From Rhabditoides inermis (lineage: Eukaryota > Nematoda > Chromadorea > Rhabditida > Rhabditidae): a stretch of 64,000 nt of DNA. The notes under the pieces are model-generated. The model worked only from the letters and a program-made list of their open reading frames with translations, ran no database searches and was not told the DNA's origin. The position numbers and the translations under genes are program-made. The DNA is taken from positions 309,501-373,500 of the forward strand of contig CAWZYM010000224.1 of NCBI GenBank assembly GCA_963966185.1, read 5' to 3'. Of the stretch, positions 11,673-22,964 are shown piece after piece (the stretch's first letter is position 1; every line of letters begins with the position of its first letter).

Positions 11673-13703
11673 ATGTCGTCTCTTTTCATTGCGTGCGAAA
11701 TCATATTCTTCAACATTATTGGTAATCACGGAAATATCAATATGATATGGGCCATTTTGAGGAGAAAGGAGTTTCACTGCAAACACGGTGTGTTCTGTTC
11801 TTGTTTACTCGTTTTGTTTACTTGTTTATCATCTTGTTTATCAGGATCATTGATCATTATGCTTTCGGCATCACACATTGTGTGTTTACTATCTGAAATG
11901 GTCAACTGCGTCTCAATATTATTCAAAATACCGGTAATTTCATTATTATTATTATATTCTTTCACAAACTTTATTCGAAGATTGTCCGAGGCTATTGTTT
12001 CTATGGAATATTTCCATACATTTTCGCAATCTGTCTGCAGGTAATTTAAACTATTTAAGCAAATTATACCAAAATCAGAACTTCAGGGTTCACTCGCTCT
12101 CGTAATAGCAGTAGATTTGAACCTACTAATGATTAAACCTATATGGTATTTTCTTCATTCGAAATTTGAATGAAAGACCTGAAAACTATTCTCCAGGTAC
12201 CACAGACGTTTGCATAGAAGTTATGTGGCTTTGATCTCTTTGCCTGCTTTCATCTATTCAGCTGCTATGACTATTGCGAATTTCTGGTAGGTTTTTGAGT
12301 TTGTGACGTCCTGTGAAGTGACGACATTCAGGTATCTGACACCATCCAGCGATGCCTTTTCCCAAGTGATTCCCTTTTGTAATCCTCCAATGGCATTTCA
12401 CCCGAAAATGTAAGAACACTTTGGGTATGTATGTAAAGTATGTATGTTTGTGTGAATACAACTACGTAGTATAGTGTTAGTACAGCATCTATTGTGAATT
12501 GTGAGTCAATAGATGTTTTAAAATTAGATATGTTAAATTGAAAAGATGGTCGAAAACTATGGCTTTGATTCGATAAAACGAAATCCATGATATTTTAGGC
12601 TTGAAATCTGGGCGCAGAGCTGTCTATGCATCAATTCAGCTGTTCTCGCGTGTTACTGCATCTGTCTATCAAAGGGACTCCTGAAATGTCAGTGAGACCA
12701 ACCAACTTTTTTAGATTTATTAATTTCTTTTGTCTTTTCTCATTATCTCTATTAATACAAGTTTGGCATCACTGTCACGTGTAATTGAAATCGTAGTAAC
12801 TTATTTCAATGAACAAACTCAAGTAAAAATAAAAACACTTAATTATAAATCAAGTTTCAGTCTTTTGCTGGAAAGACTCTGTTGGTTTCAGTGGCACTGA
12901 TAGAAAGGTGAATGAGAATAACACAATTCATTATATGCAATTTACGTTCTCTAGTAGTTCGTAAATGCCAATGTGGCCATAAATGAGCCGTATCATGGTT
13001 GATTGGTGATCTCTACTAAAAACGAGCAACTACCGATACAATATAAATACAAAAACACAGATACCAGATACAATCTACAATATATACGCATAATGGATGT
13101 TCAGTTGCTGCGCACTTTCATTGTGTTGATGCTCGTCTTTTTCCTCACGTGGAACCTCGCACTTTGGGGTGTGAACATTGGAGGCATGCTCCCACTCTCA
13201 CTCGAGTATAGACAGGTCATACAGAGCAATATGGTGAGCTCACTTTACATTCACTTTACAATCATCATTTTGTGAAGTTTATACAATTTATAATTTTTTT
13301 TAGGTGTTTTTTGCTCTGCTCTGCTACAGCCAGTCATACTATGTGCTCTTCTGGCGATCGGCCGAGTATCGGAAGGCGTTTCGAGAGCAGCTGGGGTGCG
13401 TGGAGGAAGACTCTCTCTCTGTCTCTCTCTCTGTCTCTCTCTCTCTCTTCATCTCTCCCTCTTTCTGCAGAGCGAACTGCAAACTAACCATTTGAAGATT
13501 TTAAAATAATCAAAAAATACTATTTACTCCACTGCCATTGCAGTATGATGATGGGCCGTCGCAATGTGAATGTCTCCTCCGTGTCCCGCATCTCCCATTC
13601 ACATGCCAGTCGTCACGCGCCAGCCAGTATCAGTCAGGTATCTCTCTCTATCCCTTCTCTTTCTCTCTATCTCAAACAATCAGTCTTACTCTTATTGGGC
13701 TAA
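11673..13703 (+). CDS. SRSX-family chemoreceptor, plus-strand copy
   Basis: Nematode 7TM chemoreceptor resembling SRSX. Exons: 11673-11787, 11845-11933, 11981-12040, one from 12087 to the ATATG|GTATTT donor, two more for TM4 and loop 2 (YVALISLPAFIYSAAMTIANFW and IPFCNPPMAFHP), TM5 (LEIWAQSCLCINSAVLACYC), a loop-3 exon (FCWKDSVGF), then 13105-13233, 13304-13395 and a tail exon from 13544. TM1 has GNHGNINMIWAI. TM6 is RTFIVLMLVFFLTWNLALWG. The C-terminal YSQSYYVLFWRSAEYRKAF is the clearest SRSX signature. The tail starts MMMGRRNVNVSS; translation stops at 13703 unless the GTATCT at the CT repeat is a donor. No lesion seen. The intron at 11788-11844 is open in frame. Confidence 0.8.
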
Positions 13704-13744
13704 AGAAACATGTTTTGGTACGGTATTACGTGAACAACAGATCA

Positions 13745-14240
13745 TTGACCTTTTCTCGAAAGTATATAGTCGGTTTGGATCCTATATGCCATCCGTGACA
13801 TTTCACATGTTGTGCAGTTTTGTGCAACACAACATGTTTGTCAACAAATATCCAAAACGCGTCCATGAGTAGGAATCGAACTCAAGAGAAGCACGCAGCG
13901 ATTGCGCACTGGCGGCGCGCTCTACCACTGCGCCATAAGGGCAGTGGATAAGAGATCGAAGAGAGAGCACATGTAGCTCCACTGACCACTTGAGTGTACT
14001 ATGATGAGAGTTAAGGAGCAAACATATCGGCGAGAATCAATGACCTCTTTGTGTGAGCCTAAATGGCGCAGTGGTAGAGCGCGCCACCAGCGTGCGTTCG
14101 TTGCGACCTGCCCATGGGTTCGATTCCCTCTCACAAAGCGTTTTGGATCTTTGAAGGTATACATGTTGTGTTGCACGAAACTGCACAACATGTGAAATGT
14201 CACGGATGGCATATAGGATCCAATCCGACTATATAAAGAA
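13745..14240. mobile_element. head-to-head pair of tRNA-like SINEs
   Basis: Two related tRNA-like modules lie in inverted orientation. One is on the minus strand (about 13760-13945, D-arm TGGCGCAGTGGTAGAGC, B-box GAGTTCGATTCC). The other is on the plus strand (about 14048-14235, same D-arm, B-box GGGTTCGATTCCC). Their distal parts, with CATTTCACATGTTGTGCAG and GGATCCTATATGCC, are reverse complements, so the pair makes a palindrome of about 490 bases. Confidence 0.65.
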
Positions 14241-14320
14241 AAACCTTAGTGAAACGTAACTGTTATGACTTTCAATAATTTTGTGCATTTTGTGCACGTG
14301 CTACTGTATCTGGAATTGAC

Positions 14321-14432
14321 ATTTTCTTTAAAAAGTACTTGCGTAAACAAATGAACTTTGTCTTGTCCCAATGCAGCAAATGCACATGCATAAAGCGTTT
14401 ACAAATACTAACACAAACCTGCGCCTCTCTCT

Positions 14433-14490
<58 letters not shown>

Positions 14491-14827
14491 CTCTCTCTCT
14501 GTCTTCTCTCTCTCTAATATGGACGTATGGCGTTATTCATTTGTATTGTTATATTTCATCGGTTAATGTCCACTGTCCGTTATGCGCAGGTTTGTGTTAG
14601 TATTTGTAAACGCTTTATGCATGTGCTTTTGCTGCATTGGGACAAGACAAAGTTCATTTGTTTACGCAAGTACTTTTTAAAGAAAATATATGTCCTTTTG
14701 TTAAATTTCATAGAAATTTTGAATATGTGCTGAATTATGACTATTCATATGGATTTTATCAAAAACTACTATCTCTCACTCACTCTGTTATCTCCTTCTC
14801 TTCGTCCCTTCTCTCTCTTTCACTGTT

Positions 14828-14888
<61 letters not shown>

Positions 14889-15562
14889 ACACTGTTCTCT
14901 CTCACTCTTTCACTCTCTCACTTTCTGCCCTTCTCTCTCTCTCTCTCTGTCTCTTTATATTTTCTGCTCTTCTATCAACGGTGACAAATACTAACACAAA
15001 CTCTCGGCCGTTCTCTCTCTTCTTACTCTCATGTACCACAGATCACACGTTACGTTTCGGATCGCCGTTACGTTTCACAAAAACGTTTTTCCCCACATTT
15101 TTTCTCACTACCGTTCGGAGTCGCGCCTACTGCGCTCTTTCTCCTGGTTATAGTTGGCGGACCCAAAACAACGCAAACCCGGCGCGAATTAGACGCTGGC
15201 GGCGGCGGGGCGAACTACACTCAAAGTGCGAGTTGGAGAACACGGGCAGAAAACGCCGAGAGAGTACGCTTTCGGGAGAGAGTCAGCGTTACCGGACACG
15301 ACTTCCACCCACCCACCCACACGCTGGCCTCTCACCTCATGGGTGCGCGAGATCGCTCATAACTTCTTTCAGAGAAAAGATACAAAGATGCCATAAATTA
15401 GTGATCTGGCCTACGGAACCGTGCGAATCTAACTAACATGAATTGGATGAGTTCACATTCCTGCTAACATGATTTTTGGTTATAGCTTCTTGAAAATTCT
15501 GGCGCGAGCCCTATCCTAAGCCAAAAGAGAGGGCGCTGCGCGCCCTCTCTAATTCTGAACTC
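14321..15562 (+). mobile_element. composite element: 5' palindrome, CT tract, 3' GC hairpin (copy 1)
   Basis: The left end is a palindrome with arms of about 100 bases (14321-14424 and 14585-14688) around a CT repeat; arm ends read TTTAAAAAGTACTTGCG. The right end is a hairpin, AGAGGGCGC-TGC-GCGCCCTCT, at about 15530-15555. The terminal 410 bases (from CAAAACAACGCAAACCC near 15164) match 48992-49397 almost exactly. No transposase frame is present. See the element at 25006 for insertion evidence. Confidence 0.65.
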
Positions 15563-15658
15563 TTTTTTTTCAAGAAATCTATTTGACACGTTGATGAAAC
15601 GTATGTATGGGACATTTTCACACTACGGCAAGTCTCTGCGTCATACACATCGGAGCGT

Positions 15659-15935
15659 TCATCGGTCGAACATAATATTCATGAGCACAAGAACCAACTT
15701 CAGCCGTTTGCTCTTTCCAGCCACCCTCTCTCCCTGGGCTACTGAAACAGATTTTTCCAGTTCGAGTTCTGTTCGAAACACTAATGACAAGTACAGTCCA
15801 TATTGATACATCTCTTTGCAGGCAAGTTCTGTTCCGAATGGCTGCCGGGGCATGTCTCTCGCCTCCATCCAATTCATCCATCTTAACGGAAGGCGAATGA
15901 GCAGAGTCGGCGCCGAGATCAGCACAGATATCTGA
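15659..15935 (-). other. unrecognised exon-like sequence (hydrophobic segment + NWMEARDM)
   Basis: After a CTTCCTCAG acceptor-like site the minus strand encodes SVLISAPTLLIRLPLRW, then NWMEARDM. Two other copies (16850 and 18370, plus strand) keep the same frame over the hydrophobic stretch and the EARDM motif. It looks like an exon of a membrane protein that I do not recognise, or a decayed family member. Confidence 0.35.
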
Positions 15936-16488
15936 GGAAGGCTTCTAACAAATCAACCTGAATCGACACTTTCTTGACTATTGTATTTTTGTATTGTCAT
16001 ATTAGTAATGGAGATAGTAGATTTTGTCCAGTTTTGTTTAGTTTGTAGAATCCATACTCTGCCACGGCTGGCAAAGCACGCCACAAAAAGAACGGCGGGA
16101 GTCAATGGACGTGTAGCACTTCCAGTTATCGCTGGGAAGTTCGCAAAAGGGCACGCGTCGCGTGTGTCGCGGCGCGGTCGTCGAGCTGACCGCTCTTCAC
16201 TGTACAAACAGTCCGTGATCTGATAAACACTTTTTCAGATCTTGAACCGTACTTTTTTCTAAATGTTTGATAACTTTTGTTAAATATCATTGAAAAAGAA
16301 TGCTGTGTACTGTTGCGGTCTTGTAGAAACTTCTGTAATAAAAAATACTTGACATTTATTTATGAAATAGTTTTATTGTGGGTCTGTGTGCTGTATGAAA
16401 CGTTTGCGTATTTCATCAAAATAATGTTTTTTTTCGGGAAAAAATATGAGAGTCGCTTGGCGGACAGTATATTGACAGTCGTCAGTGG

Positions 16489-17040
16489 ATGGGAGGTTCG
16501 GATGCTCTGTATGAAATGCGTAGATTAGATGCGTATATCCATGCCTGTAGTGTACGTAAAGTTCCCGTCAACTTTCCAGTTCAAATATACCCGCACCGCT
16601 CGCGCGTCTTGGCGAGATTTGGATCTTTGCGAGTTGAGGATGAGCTGGAGCGCTATAATTTCTGGACTGAAATCGCTGTCCTTCCACTCGGTTGCGCTGC
16701 TTTTAGATTACAAGCCGTGCAGGTGTATGGAACACACTAAACAAAACTATATGAATAAACACTCCATACGAACACAATCATGTCAATACAATAATTAAGA
16801 CAGTGTCGATAATGTTTGCAGGTTAATTTCCTAGCAACCTTCCTCAGAATTCTGCCCTGGTCTCGGCGCCGACTCTCATTTTTTCGTGGATTTGGGCGAA
16901 TTGGATAGAGGCGAGAGACATGCCAGTGCCCCGGCGGCCATTCGGAAGAGAGACTGCCTGCGAAAAGGAAGGTGTATTGAAAACTAACTCCGGGAAAAGA
17001 GTTACCCGCCCAACACATCAACAAGAATTTGGCGGGAAAT
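16489..17040 (+). other. unrecognised two-exon-like sequence, copy 2 of the NWxEARDM block
   Basis: An open stretch to CAG|GTGTAT near 16722 encodes FGSLRVEDELERYNFWTEIA and more. After an intron, a CTTCCTCAG acceptor near 16847 leads into NSALVSAPTLIFSWIW, then NWIEARDMPVPRRPFGRE, and stays open for about 70 residues. The 3' edge of the first block also recurs at 18230. No family recognised. Confidence 0.35.
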
Positions 17041-17275
17041 CGCGACTACGGCAGCGGCGGGCATCAACCTGAGGCTCCGCCCCCATTCAGTTTGACTATT
17101 CGGACAATAGAATCGTGATAAATAACTCAAAGATGTAATTTTAAAAGCCTCTCAGAAATTTCACAAATCTGTTGTGTATACTGTAGCGCCTAAAAGTTCA
17201 AAATCTTCTATACTGCTTGTTAGAGCATCTGTGCAAATACTGATCAAGAGAGTTCTTATTTTTTTCACCAGAAAG

Positions 17276-18237
17276 ATGTCGTCTCTTTTCATTGCATGCA
17301 AAATCTTATTCTTCAACATCATTGGTAATCACGGAAACATCAATATGATATGGGCTATTTTGAAGAAAAAGGAGTTTCATTGCAAACGCGGTTAGTTGTG
17401 ATCTTGTTGTTTTTGTATTGTGTGTTTACTATCGGAAATGGTCAACTTTTGTATCAATATTATTCAAAATACCGTATATATTTTTGTTATCTTATACAAA
17501 CTGTGAGCACCGCGTAGTGTAGTGGTTAGCGATGTCCGCTATACTCGGTGGGTCGGGGGTTCGATCCCTCTCCCGGGCGCCTGACCGTACCAAGGTGATA
17601 AATTGATAGCAGTCTGCTGCGAAGGTAAATTGCAGGGTAGGCCACCCACGGTCGCATTATTGCGAAAATACGCCACATACCGTCGTTGGAAAAACGTTGG
17701 GCTATGGTGTAGTGCCATAGATCTCGTTCGACTCCTTCCGCAGAGTGAATCTCTTGAATCGGGAAGATATCTTTATCTCTTTACCTATACAAACTGTGTT
17801 AGAAGAATGTTCGATGCTACTGTTTCTATGAAATATTTCCGTATATATTCGCAATCTGTCTGCAGGTAATTTAAACATTTTGAACATTCATCATACACTA
17901 AAACAAACTTCAGGGTTCACTGGCTCTTGTAATAGCTGTAGATTTGAATCTACTAATAATTAAACGTATATGGTATTTTTGATTTGATAAAATTACCTTA
18001 AACTATTTTCCAGGTACCACAGACGTTTGCATAGAAGTTATGTGGCTTTGATCTCTTTGCCTGCTTTCATTTATTCAGCTGCTATGACTATTGCGAATTT
18101 CTGGTAGATTTTTGAGTTTGTGACGTCATGTGATATCACCATATTTAGGTATCTGACACCTTCCAGCGATGCCTTTTCCGAAGTGATTCCCTTTTGTAAT
18201 CCTCCAATGGCATTTCACCCGCGCTACAGCTGATCTT
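17276..18237 (+). pseudogene. truncated SRSX chemoreceptor copy
   Basis: Exon 1 starts MSSLFIACKILFFN at 17276 and matches the other SRSX genes. The 5' half of exon 2 and its acceptor are missing: sequence jumps from the intron to TTGTGTGTTTACTATCGG. Intron 3 holds a SINE. Exons for TM3, TM4 and loop 2 follow and are recognisable, ending at CATTTCACCCG (about 18224), where homology stops abruptly and the NWxEARDM block begins. TM5-TM7 are absent, so no receptor can be made. Confidence 0.75.
17506..17785 (+). mobile_element. SINE inside the SRSX pseudogene, with target duplication
   Basis: The tRNA-like head has A-box TAGTGTAGTGG and B-box GGTTCGATCCC (Asp/Glu-tRNA style). The element is about 280 bases and is flanked by a 13-base duplication, TATACAAACTGTG (17493-17505 and 17786-17798). 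The uninterrupted intron in the two intact SRSX genes is about 47 bases, which confirms an insertion. Confidence 0.85.
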
Positions 18238-18339
18238 TCAGATTGCAAACCGTACAGGTATATGGAATAAATTAAACACAAAAAAACACAATACGCACAC
18301 AATTAGGACAATACAAAAAGCAAGAAAGTGTCGATAATG

Positions 18340-18505
18340 TTCTCAGGTTAGTTCCCAGAAGCTTCAGAATTCCGTCCTGGTCTCGGCGCCGACTCTGCTC
18401 ATTTCTCTCTTGTTAACGAATTGGATGGAGGCGAGAGACATGTCAGTACCCCGGCGACCAATCGGAAGGGAAACTGCCTGAAAAGGGGAAGGTGTATTAT
18501 TCAAA
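18340..18505 (+). other. copy 3 of the NWxEARDM exon-like block
   Basis: An AAGCTTCAG acceptor-like site leads into NSVLVSAPTLLISLLLTNW, then MEARDM, and a TGA soon after RETA. It lies at the 3' breakpoint of the SRSX pseudogene. Flanking DNA (to about 18640) matches 16970-17090. Confidence 0.35.
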
Positions 18506-18740
18506 GCACCGGGAAAAGAGTCCGGCGAACACATTACACATTACACATTAGTGCGCCCGCAACCAGATTTGGGAAATCGCGAGTACGGCGCGAAGGCGGG
18601 CTGCTATGTGCCATTTGAGGCTCCGCCCCCATCCAGTTTGTACATATATTCAGATAAAGGAAACGTGAAAGATAATGAAAAAAATTCTCTAGTCTTTTCA
18701 GAACTTTGTGAAGAATGAGGGAAGGAGAGGAGAGAGAGAT

Positions 18741-18751
18741 AGATAGATAGG

Positions 18752-18821
<70 letters not shown>
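18741..18821. repeat. GATA-like and (GA)n microsatellite at the 3' end of the SRSX gene
   Basis: GATAGATAGATAGGTAGATA followed by about 55 bases of pure GA. If the last intron is not removed, this encodes a Leu-Ser run in the receptor tail. Confidence 0.8.
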
Positions 18822-18823
<2 letters not shown>

Positions 18824-18824
18824 C

Positions 18825-21800
18825 CTGGCTGTTAGTGGCTGGCGCATGGCGACTGGCGTGTGTATGGGAAATACGGGAAACCGAGGTGACATTCACATTA
18901 CGACAGCCCATCATCATACTGCAATGAAAGTGGATCAGAAGACATGATCTTTTTGCAGTTAATATGAATTGAGTCTGCATCCACCCACCCCAACTGTTCT
19001 CGGAATGCCTTTCGATACTCGACCGACCGCCAGAAGAGAACATAGTATGACTGACTGTAGCATAAAAGAGCGAAAAACACCTGGAATATCTTATAAACTG
19101 TATGATACATACAAAAAGCAAACTGAGATTTTTTGAACTATATACAAAATGATTGATCGTACAAACAAATGATGTTTTTGTTATAACCATACAACATACA
19201 ACATAAAGGCGAATTGAGTGTGAAGTATGCTCACCATATTGCTCTGTATGACCTGTCTATACTCGAGTGGGAGTGGTAGCATTTCACCAATGTTCACACC
19301 CCACAGTGTGAGATTCCAAGTTAGAAAAAAGACGATCATCAACACAATGAAAGTGTGCAGCAGCTGAACATCGAATATACTTTTTTTATATGTAGTGTAT
19401 TTTGTAACATTTGTATATATCTGCATTTTTGTACACGTGGTATCGGTATTTACGCTTTTTTCTACAAAGAAACGGCTCATTGAAGGTCATTCACGAAAAT
19501 TCAAACATTATGAATTCTTGTTTAAAAAGTACAAGCGTTAAGTACCCCTGTTTGGGTTCATCTCAATTTAACAAAAGCACGTACATAAAACTAATATTTC
19601 TAAACTAAACTATGAACACAAAGCTGCTCTCTCAAACGATATGTAGAAACGTATACTTTATCGATAATTTATCAATGGGGACTATATAATGTACTTTTTT
19701 TAAATTTATCATGAAAGAATTGTGAGAATCAATAAACAGCTATAGAACAATCGTTTGGTTTACAATGATGTTTTCATTATTTCTGAAAGTATATAAGTTC
19801 AAAAGTTTTTGATAGATGACTCTTTTGATAAACGGGTTGATAGAATGTGAGTGATAGAATGTGTGTGTGCAATTGTTTCATATTGTTTCATGTTTTGTTT
19901 TGGTTTATCGTTGTTCAACGGTCGATTTAGAGACAATATCATGATTAAACTATGAATCATTTATTATTTGAATGATTCACAAGCAGTTTTGGCGGCGTAT
20001 TATCATCTTGGCATTTGATTGTCAATGAATTTGTGATCGTTCTGAGAGAGCAGGTTTGTGTTGATAAGTAGTTTAGTGTAGAAATAATAGTTTTATGCGT
20101 TTGCTTTTGTTGAATTGAGATAAACCCAAACAGAGGTACTTTACGCTTGTACTTTTAAAAAGAAAATGGATGTCTTTTTGTTGAATTTCGAAGAAGTTTT
20201 TTTTCAAATGTCAATGTAATTTGTTCACAATGCATAAATGTATACATACAGTAGATATGTACAACAATACAACGCGCATTAACGACTACGCTAATCACAA
20301 ACAGTGTGCATTCGCGCTCCCTCGTACAGTGCTCCCGCATCACGAACCAATGAGCGCGCGGGGGCGGGGCTAAGCGGGTCTTTCAGCAAATCAGCGACCA
20401 GCTGCATACCTCACAGACGTGCAGACCTAACCAGCGAACATATTTTTTGGACCTAAACTATTGTTTCATGTTTTGTTTTGGTTTATCGTTGTTCAACGGT
20501 CGATTTAGAGACAATATCATGATTAAACTATGAATCATTTATTATTTGAATGATTCACAAGCAGTTTTGGCGGCCCCGCGGGCCGAGCGGTTCTGCGAGC
20601 CGTTAAGGGAAACCAAACGATCGGCGCCAAGCGCCGATCCTTATTATTTGAAAACGTATCACTTTGTGTGTAATAATTATCTCCCACCTTTCTATCAGTT
20701 ACACTGCATCCGACATTGTCTTTCCAGCAAAAGCCTGAATTTGAAAAAAAAATCACTCATGTAAATGTAAGGTTGTTCTTTCAATGATTTCTTACGGCGA
20801 AAAATCACACACGCCACATAATCGTGATGAAATACATGTATAAATAGAGATGATGAGAAAGGTAATGAGAGCGAATGAAAAACTGATTTCTGACATTACT
20901 GACATTTGAGAAGTCCTTTTGATAGACAGATACAGTAACATGCGAGAACAGCTGAATTGATGCAGAGACAGCTCTGCGCCCAGATTTCCAACCTGAAAAA
21001 ACGAGAAACATTGGTTCCGTTACATCGATTGCATCGAATTAAATACAATTTTTGCCTTTTTTACTCCGACGTCTTACACTTTTGAATTTTTTAGACTTGA
21101 CAGAATCAGAATCAGAATATTCCGAATCAAGTAGCACACAATATCGATTACGTAAACTACGGTAAGATAGGTAAAATACAGAGTTCCAACAACACGTACG
21201 CATCCACGAGCCTACCGAAATTCGTGTTGTTGTAACTCGCAGTAGGCATTGTATTACTGTATTTTACCTATCTTACCGTAATTTACGTAATCGATTTTGT
21301 GTGCTACTTGACAGAATCAGATGATTATCATATGTATGTTCATATAAGATAATGTTCTGTCATTATTTTGTTTGCGTATAAAAAAGTTCATTATATAGGC
21401 CCTATTGATGAATCACCGACGAAGTATACGTTTCTACATATCGTTTAAAAGAACGGGCATGTGTTCATACAGTTTAGTGTAGAAATAATAGTTTTGTGCA
21501 TGTGATTTTTTTGAATCGAGATAAACACAAACAGAGGTATGTACTTCACGCTTGTACTTTTCAAAAAAGGAGTTCATACTCTGTTTGCGTATTCTTACAT
21601 TTTCGGGTGAAATGCCATTGGAGGATTACAAAAAGGAATCGCTTCGGAAAAAGCATCGCTAGAAGGTATCAGGTACCTAAATACGGTGATATCACATTAC
21701 GTCACAAACTGAAAACTTACCAAAAATTCGCAATAGTCATAGCAGCTGAATAAATGAAAGCAGGCAAAGAGATCAAAGCCACATAAATCTTGTGCGAACG

Positions 21801-22327
21801 TCTGTGGTACCTGAAGAATAACTTTCCGGATAAATTATTAATTTAATCGAATTCTAGTGGAAAAAAATACCATATAGGTTTAATTATTAGTAGATTGAAA
21901 TCTACAGCTATTACAAGAGCCAGTGAACCCTGAAATTTGTTTTGGTGTATGATGAATGTTCAAAATGTTTAAATTACCTGCAGACAGATTGCGAATATAT
22001 ACGGAAATATTCCATAGAAACAGTAGCCTCGAACAATCTTCAAACACAGTTCGAATAACAAAATTGACAGAATAAAATTACCGATATTCGGAACAATATT
22101 GATACAGAGTTGACCATTTCCGATAGTAAACACACAATGTGTGATGACGAAACCATAATGATCAAGGATCCTGAAAAAAAAAAGATTTAAAAACAACAAG
22201 ATCACAACTAACCGTGTTTGCAAGAAAACTCCTTTTTTCTCAAAATCGCCCATATTATATTGATGTTTCCGTGAATACCAATAATGTTGAAGATTATGAT
22301 TTCAAACGCAATGAAGAGAGACGACAT
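18825..22327 (-). CDS. SRSX-family chemoreceptor, minus-strand copy
   Basis: Full-length paralogue of the 11.7-kb gene with matching exon lengths: exon 1 22327-22213 (115 bases) and exon 2 22170-22082 (89 bases), both identical in length to the plus copy. Then come TM3 (IVRGYCFYGIFPYIFAICLQ), TM4/loop 2, TM5 and the loop-3 exon FCWKDNVGCSVTDRK near 20700. A 1.3-kb intron full of transposon debris follows, then exon 9 19363-19235, exon 10 19080-18989 and a tail exon from 18918 (MMMGCRNVNVTS). The signature YSQSYYVLFWRSVEYRKAF is intact. The tail may splice at CAG|GTATCT (18825) or read into a (CT)n tract. No frameshift seen. Confidence 0.75.
19522..20200. mobile_element. disrupted relative of the palindrome-headed element
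   Basis: A left arm near 19525-19640 (AAAAGTACAAGCG, AACAAAAGCAC) and an inverted right arm near 20045-20160 (GCTTTTGTTGAATTGAG, CGCTTGTACTTTT) resemble the 14.3- and 25.0-kb palindromes. A further right-arm fragment lies at about 21460-21570. It sits in the large intron of the minus-strand SRSX gene. Confidence 0.5.
19881..20574. repeat. 116-bp exact direct repeats 578 bases apart
   Basis: 19881-19996 and 20459-20574 read identically by eye, from TATTGTTTCATGTTTTG to GCAGTTTTGGCGGC. The interval contains the right arm of a palindromic element and a GC-rich stretch. It could be a local duplication or a tiny element with direct terminal repeats. Confidence 0.7.
21129..21309. mobile_element. 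MITE with about 54-bp inverted repeats
   Basis: AAGTAGCACACAATATCGAT at the left is inverted at the right (ATCGATTTTGTGTGCTACTT). The arms include GATTACGTAAACTACGGTAA and its near-complement. Total length is about 180 bases, with a short unpaired centre. No coding sequence. Confidence 0.75.
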
Positions 22328-22713
22328 CTTTCTGCTAAAAGATAATAAGAACATTATACTCACGTTTGGGTAAGTGAAGGTTAGGGTTTGTCTAATGGGC
22401 AGTATGAATGAATTCGAGATATCAAGCGCCAAGTTCACACACAACAGCTACATATTTTTTTTTTAAATAATTGGTTAATACCAAGGGACCCCAAACCTCT
22501 TACCTAACATATTTGTAATGTGAAGATTTGTCCTTTGAAAGTACGGGCAATGATGTCTCGGGAGATTCAGAGAACGCTTCGCTAATTTAATGAGTTCTTT
22601 TGTAGTTCTTCGTGACGATTAAAACCATTTCCATTTATCTTTAATCTTTCCGAAAGCGCGGTCCATATTTGAAGCTTTTTTAGTCGTCAACCCACACTTC
22701 TAGAATCTTACTG

Positions 22714-22716
<3 letters not shown>

Positions 22717-22754
<38 letters not shown>
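22717..22754. repeat. (TA)n microsatellite
   Basis: About 38 bases of alternating TA between the SRSX cluster and the peptide locus. Confidence 0.9.
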
Positions 22755-22760
<6 letters not shown>

Positions 22761-22782
22761 GAGTTTATCGCATGTATGTTTG

Positions 22783-22964
22783 AAGGGTACTGGCGGAGTG
22801 ATGTTCACATATAATACACGTCTAGAGTATGCAAGAAATTGCGGATGGACACTGGCGGAATAAGTGATAATACGATTGTGTGACAAAGTTAAAATGGTCA
22901 AACTAATACAAACCGCGCCTTGCTCAAGGGTACTGGCGGAGTGATGTTCACATATAATACACGT
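22783..22964. repeat. 39-bp direct repeat pair
   Basis: 22783-22821 and 22926-22964 both read AAGGGTACTGGCGGAGTGAT and on to ATAATACACGT. No gene is evident between 22.45 and 23.2 kb. Confidence 0.75.

Noticed and set aside
17516..17580. Functional tRNA gene
   Set aside because: A- and B-boxes are good, but the acceptor stem does not pair cleanly and a SINE body with a 13-bp target duplication follows.
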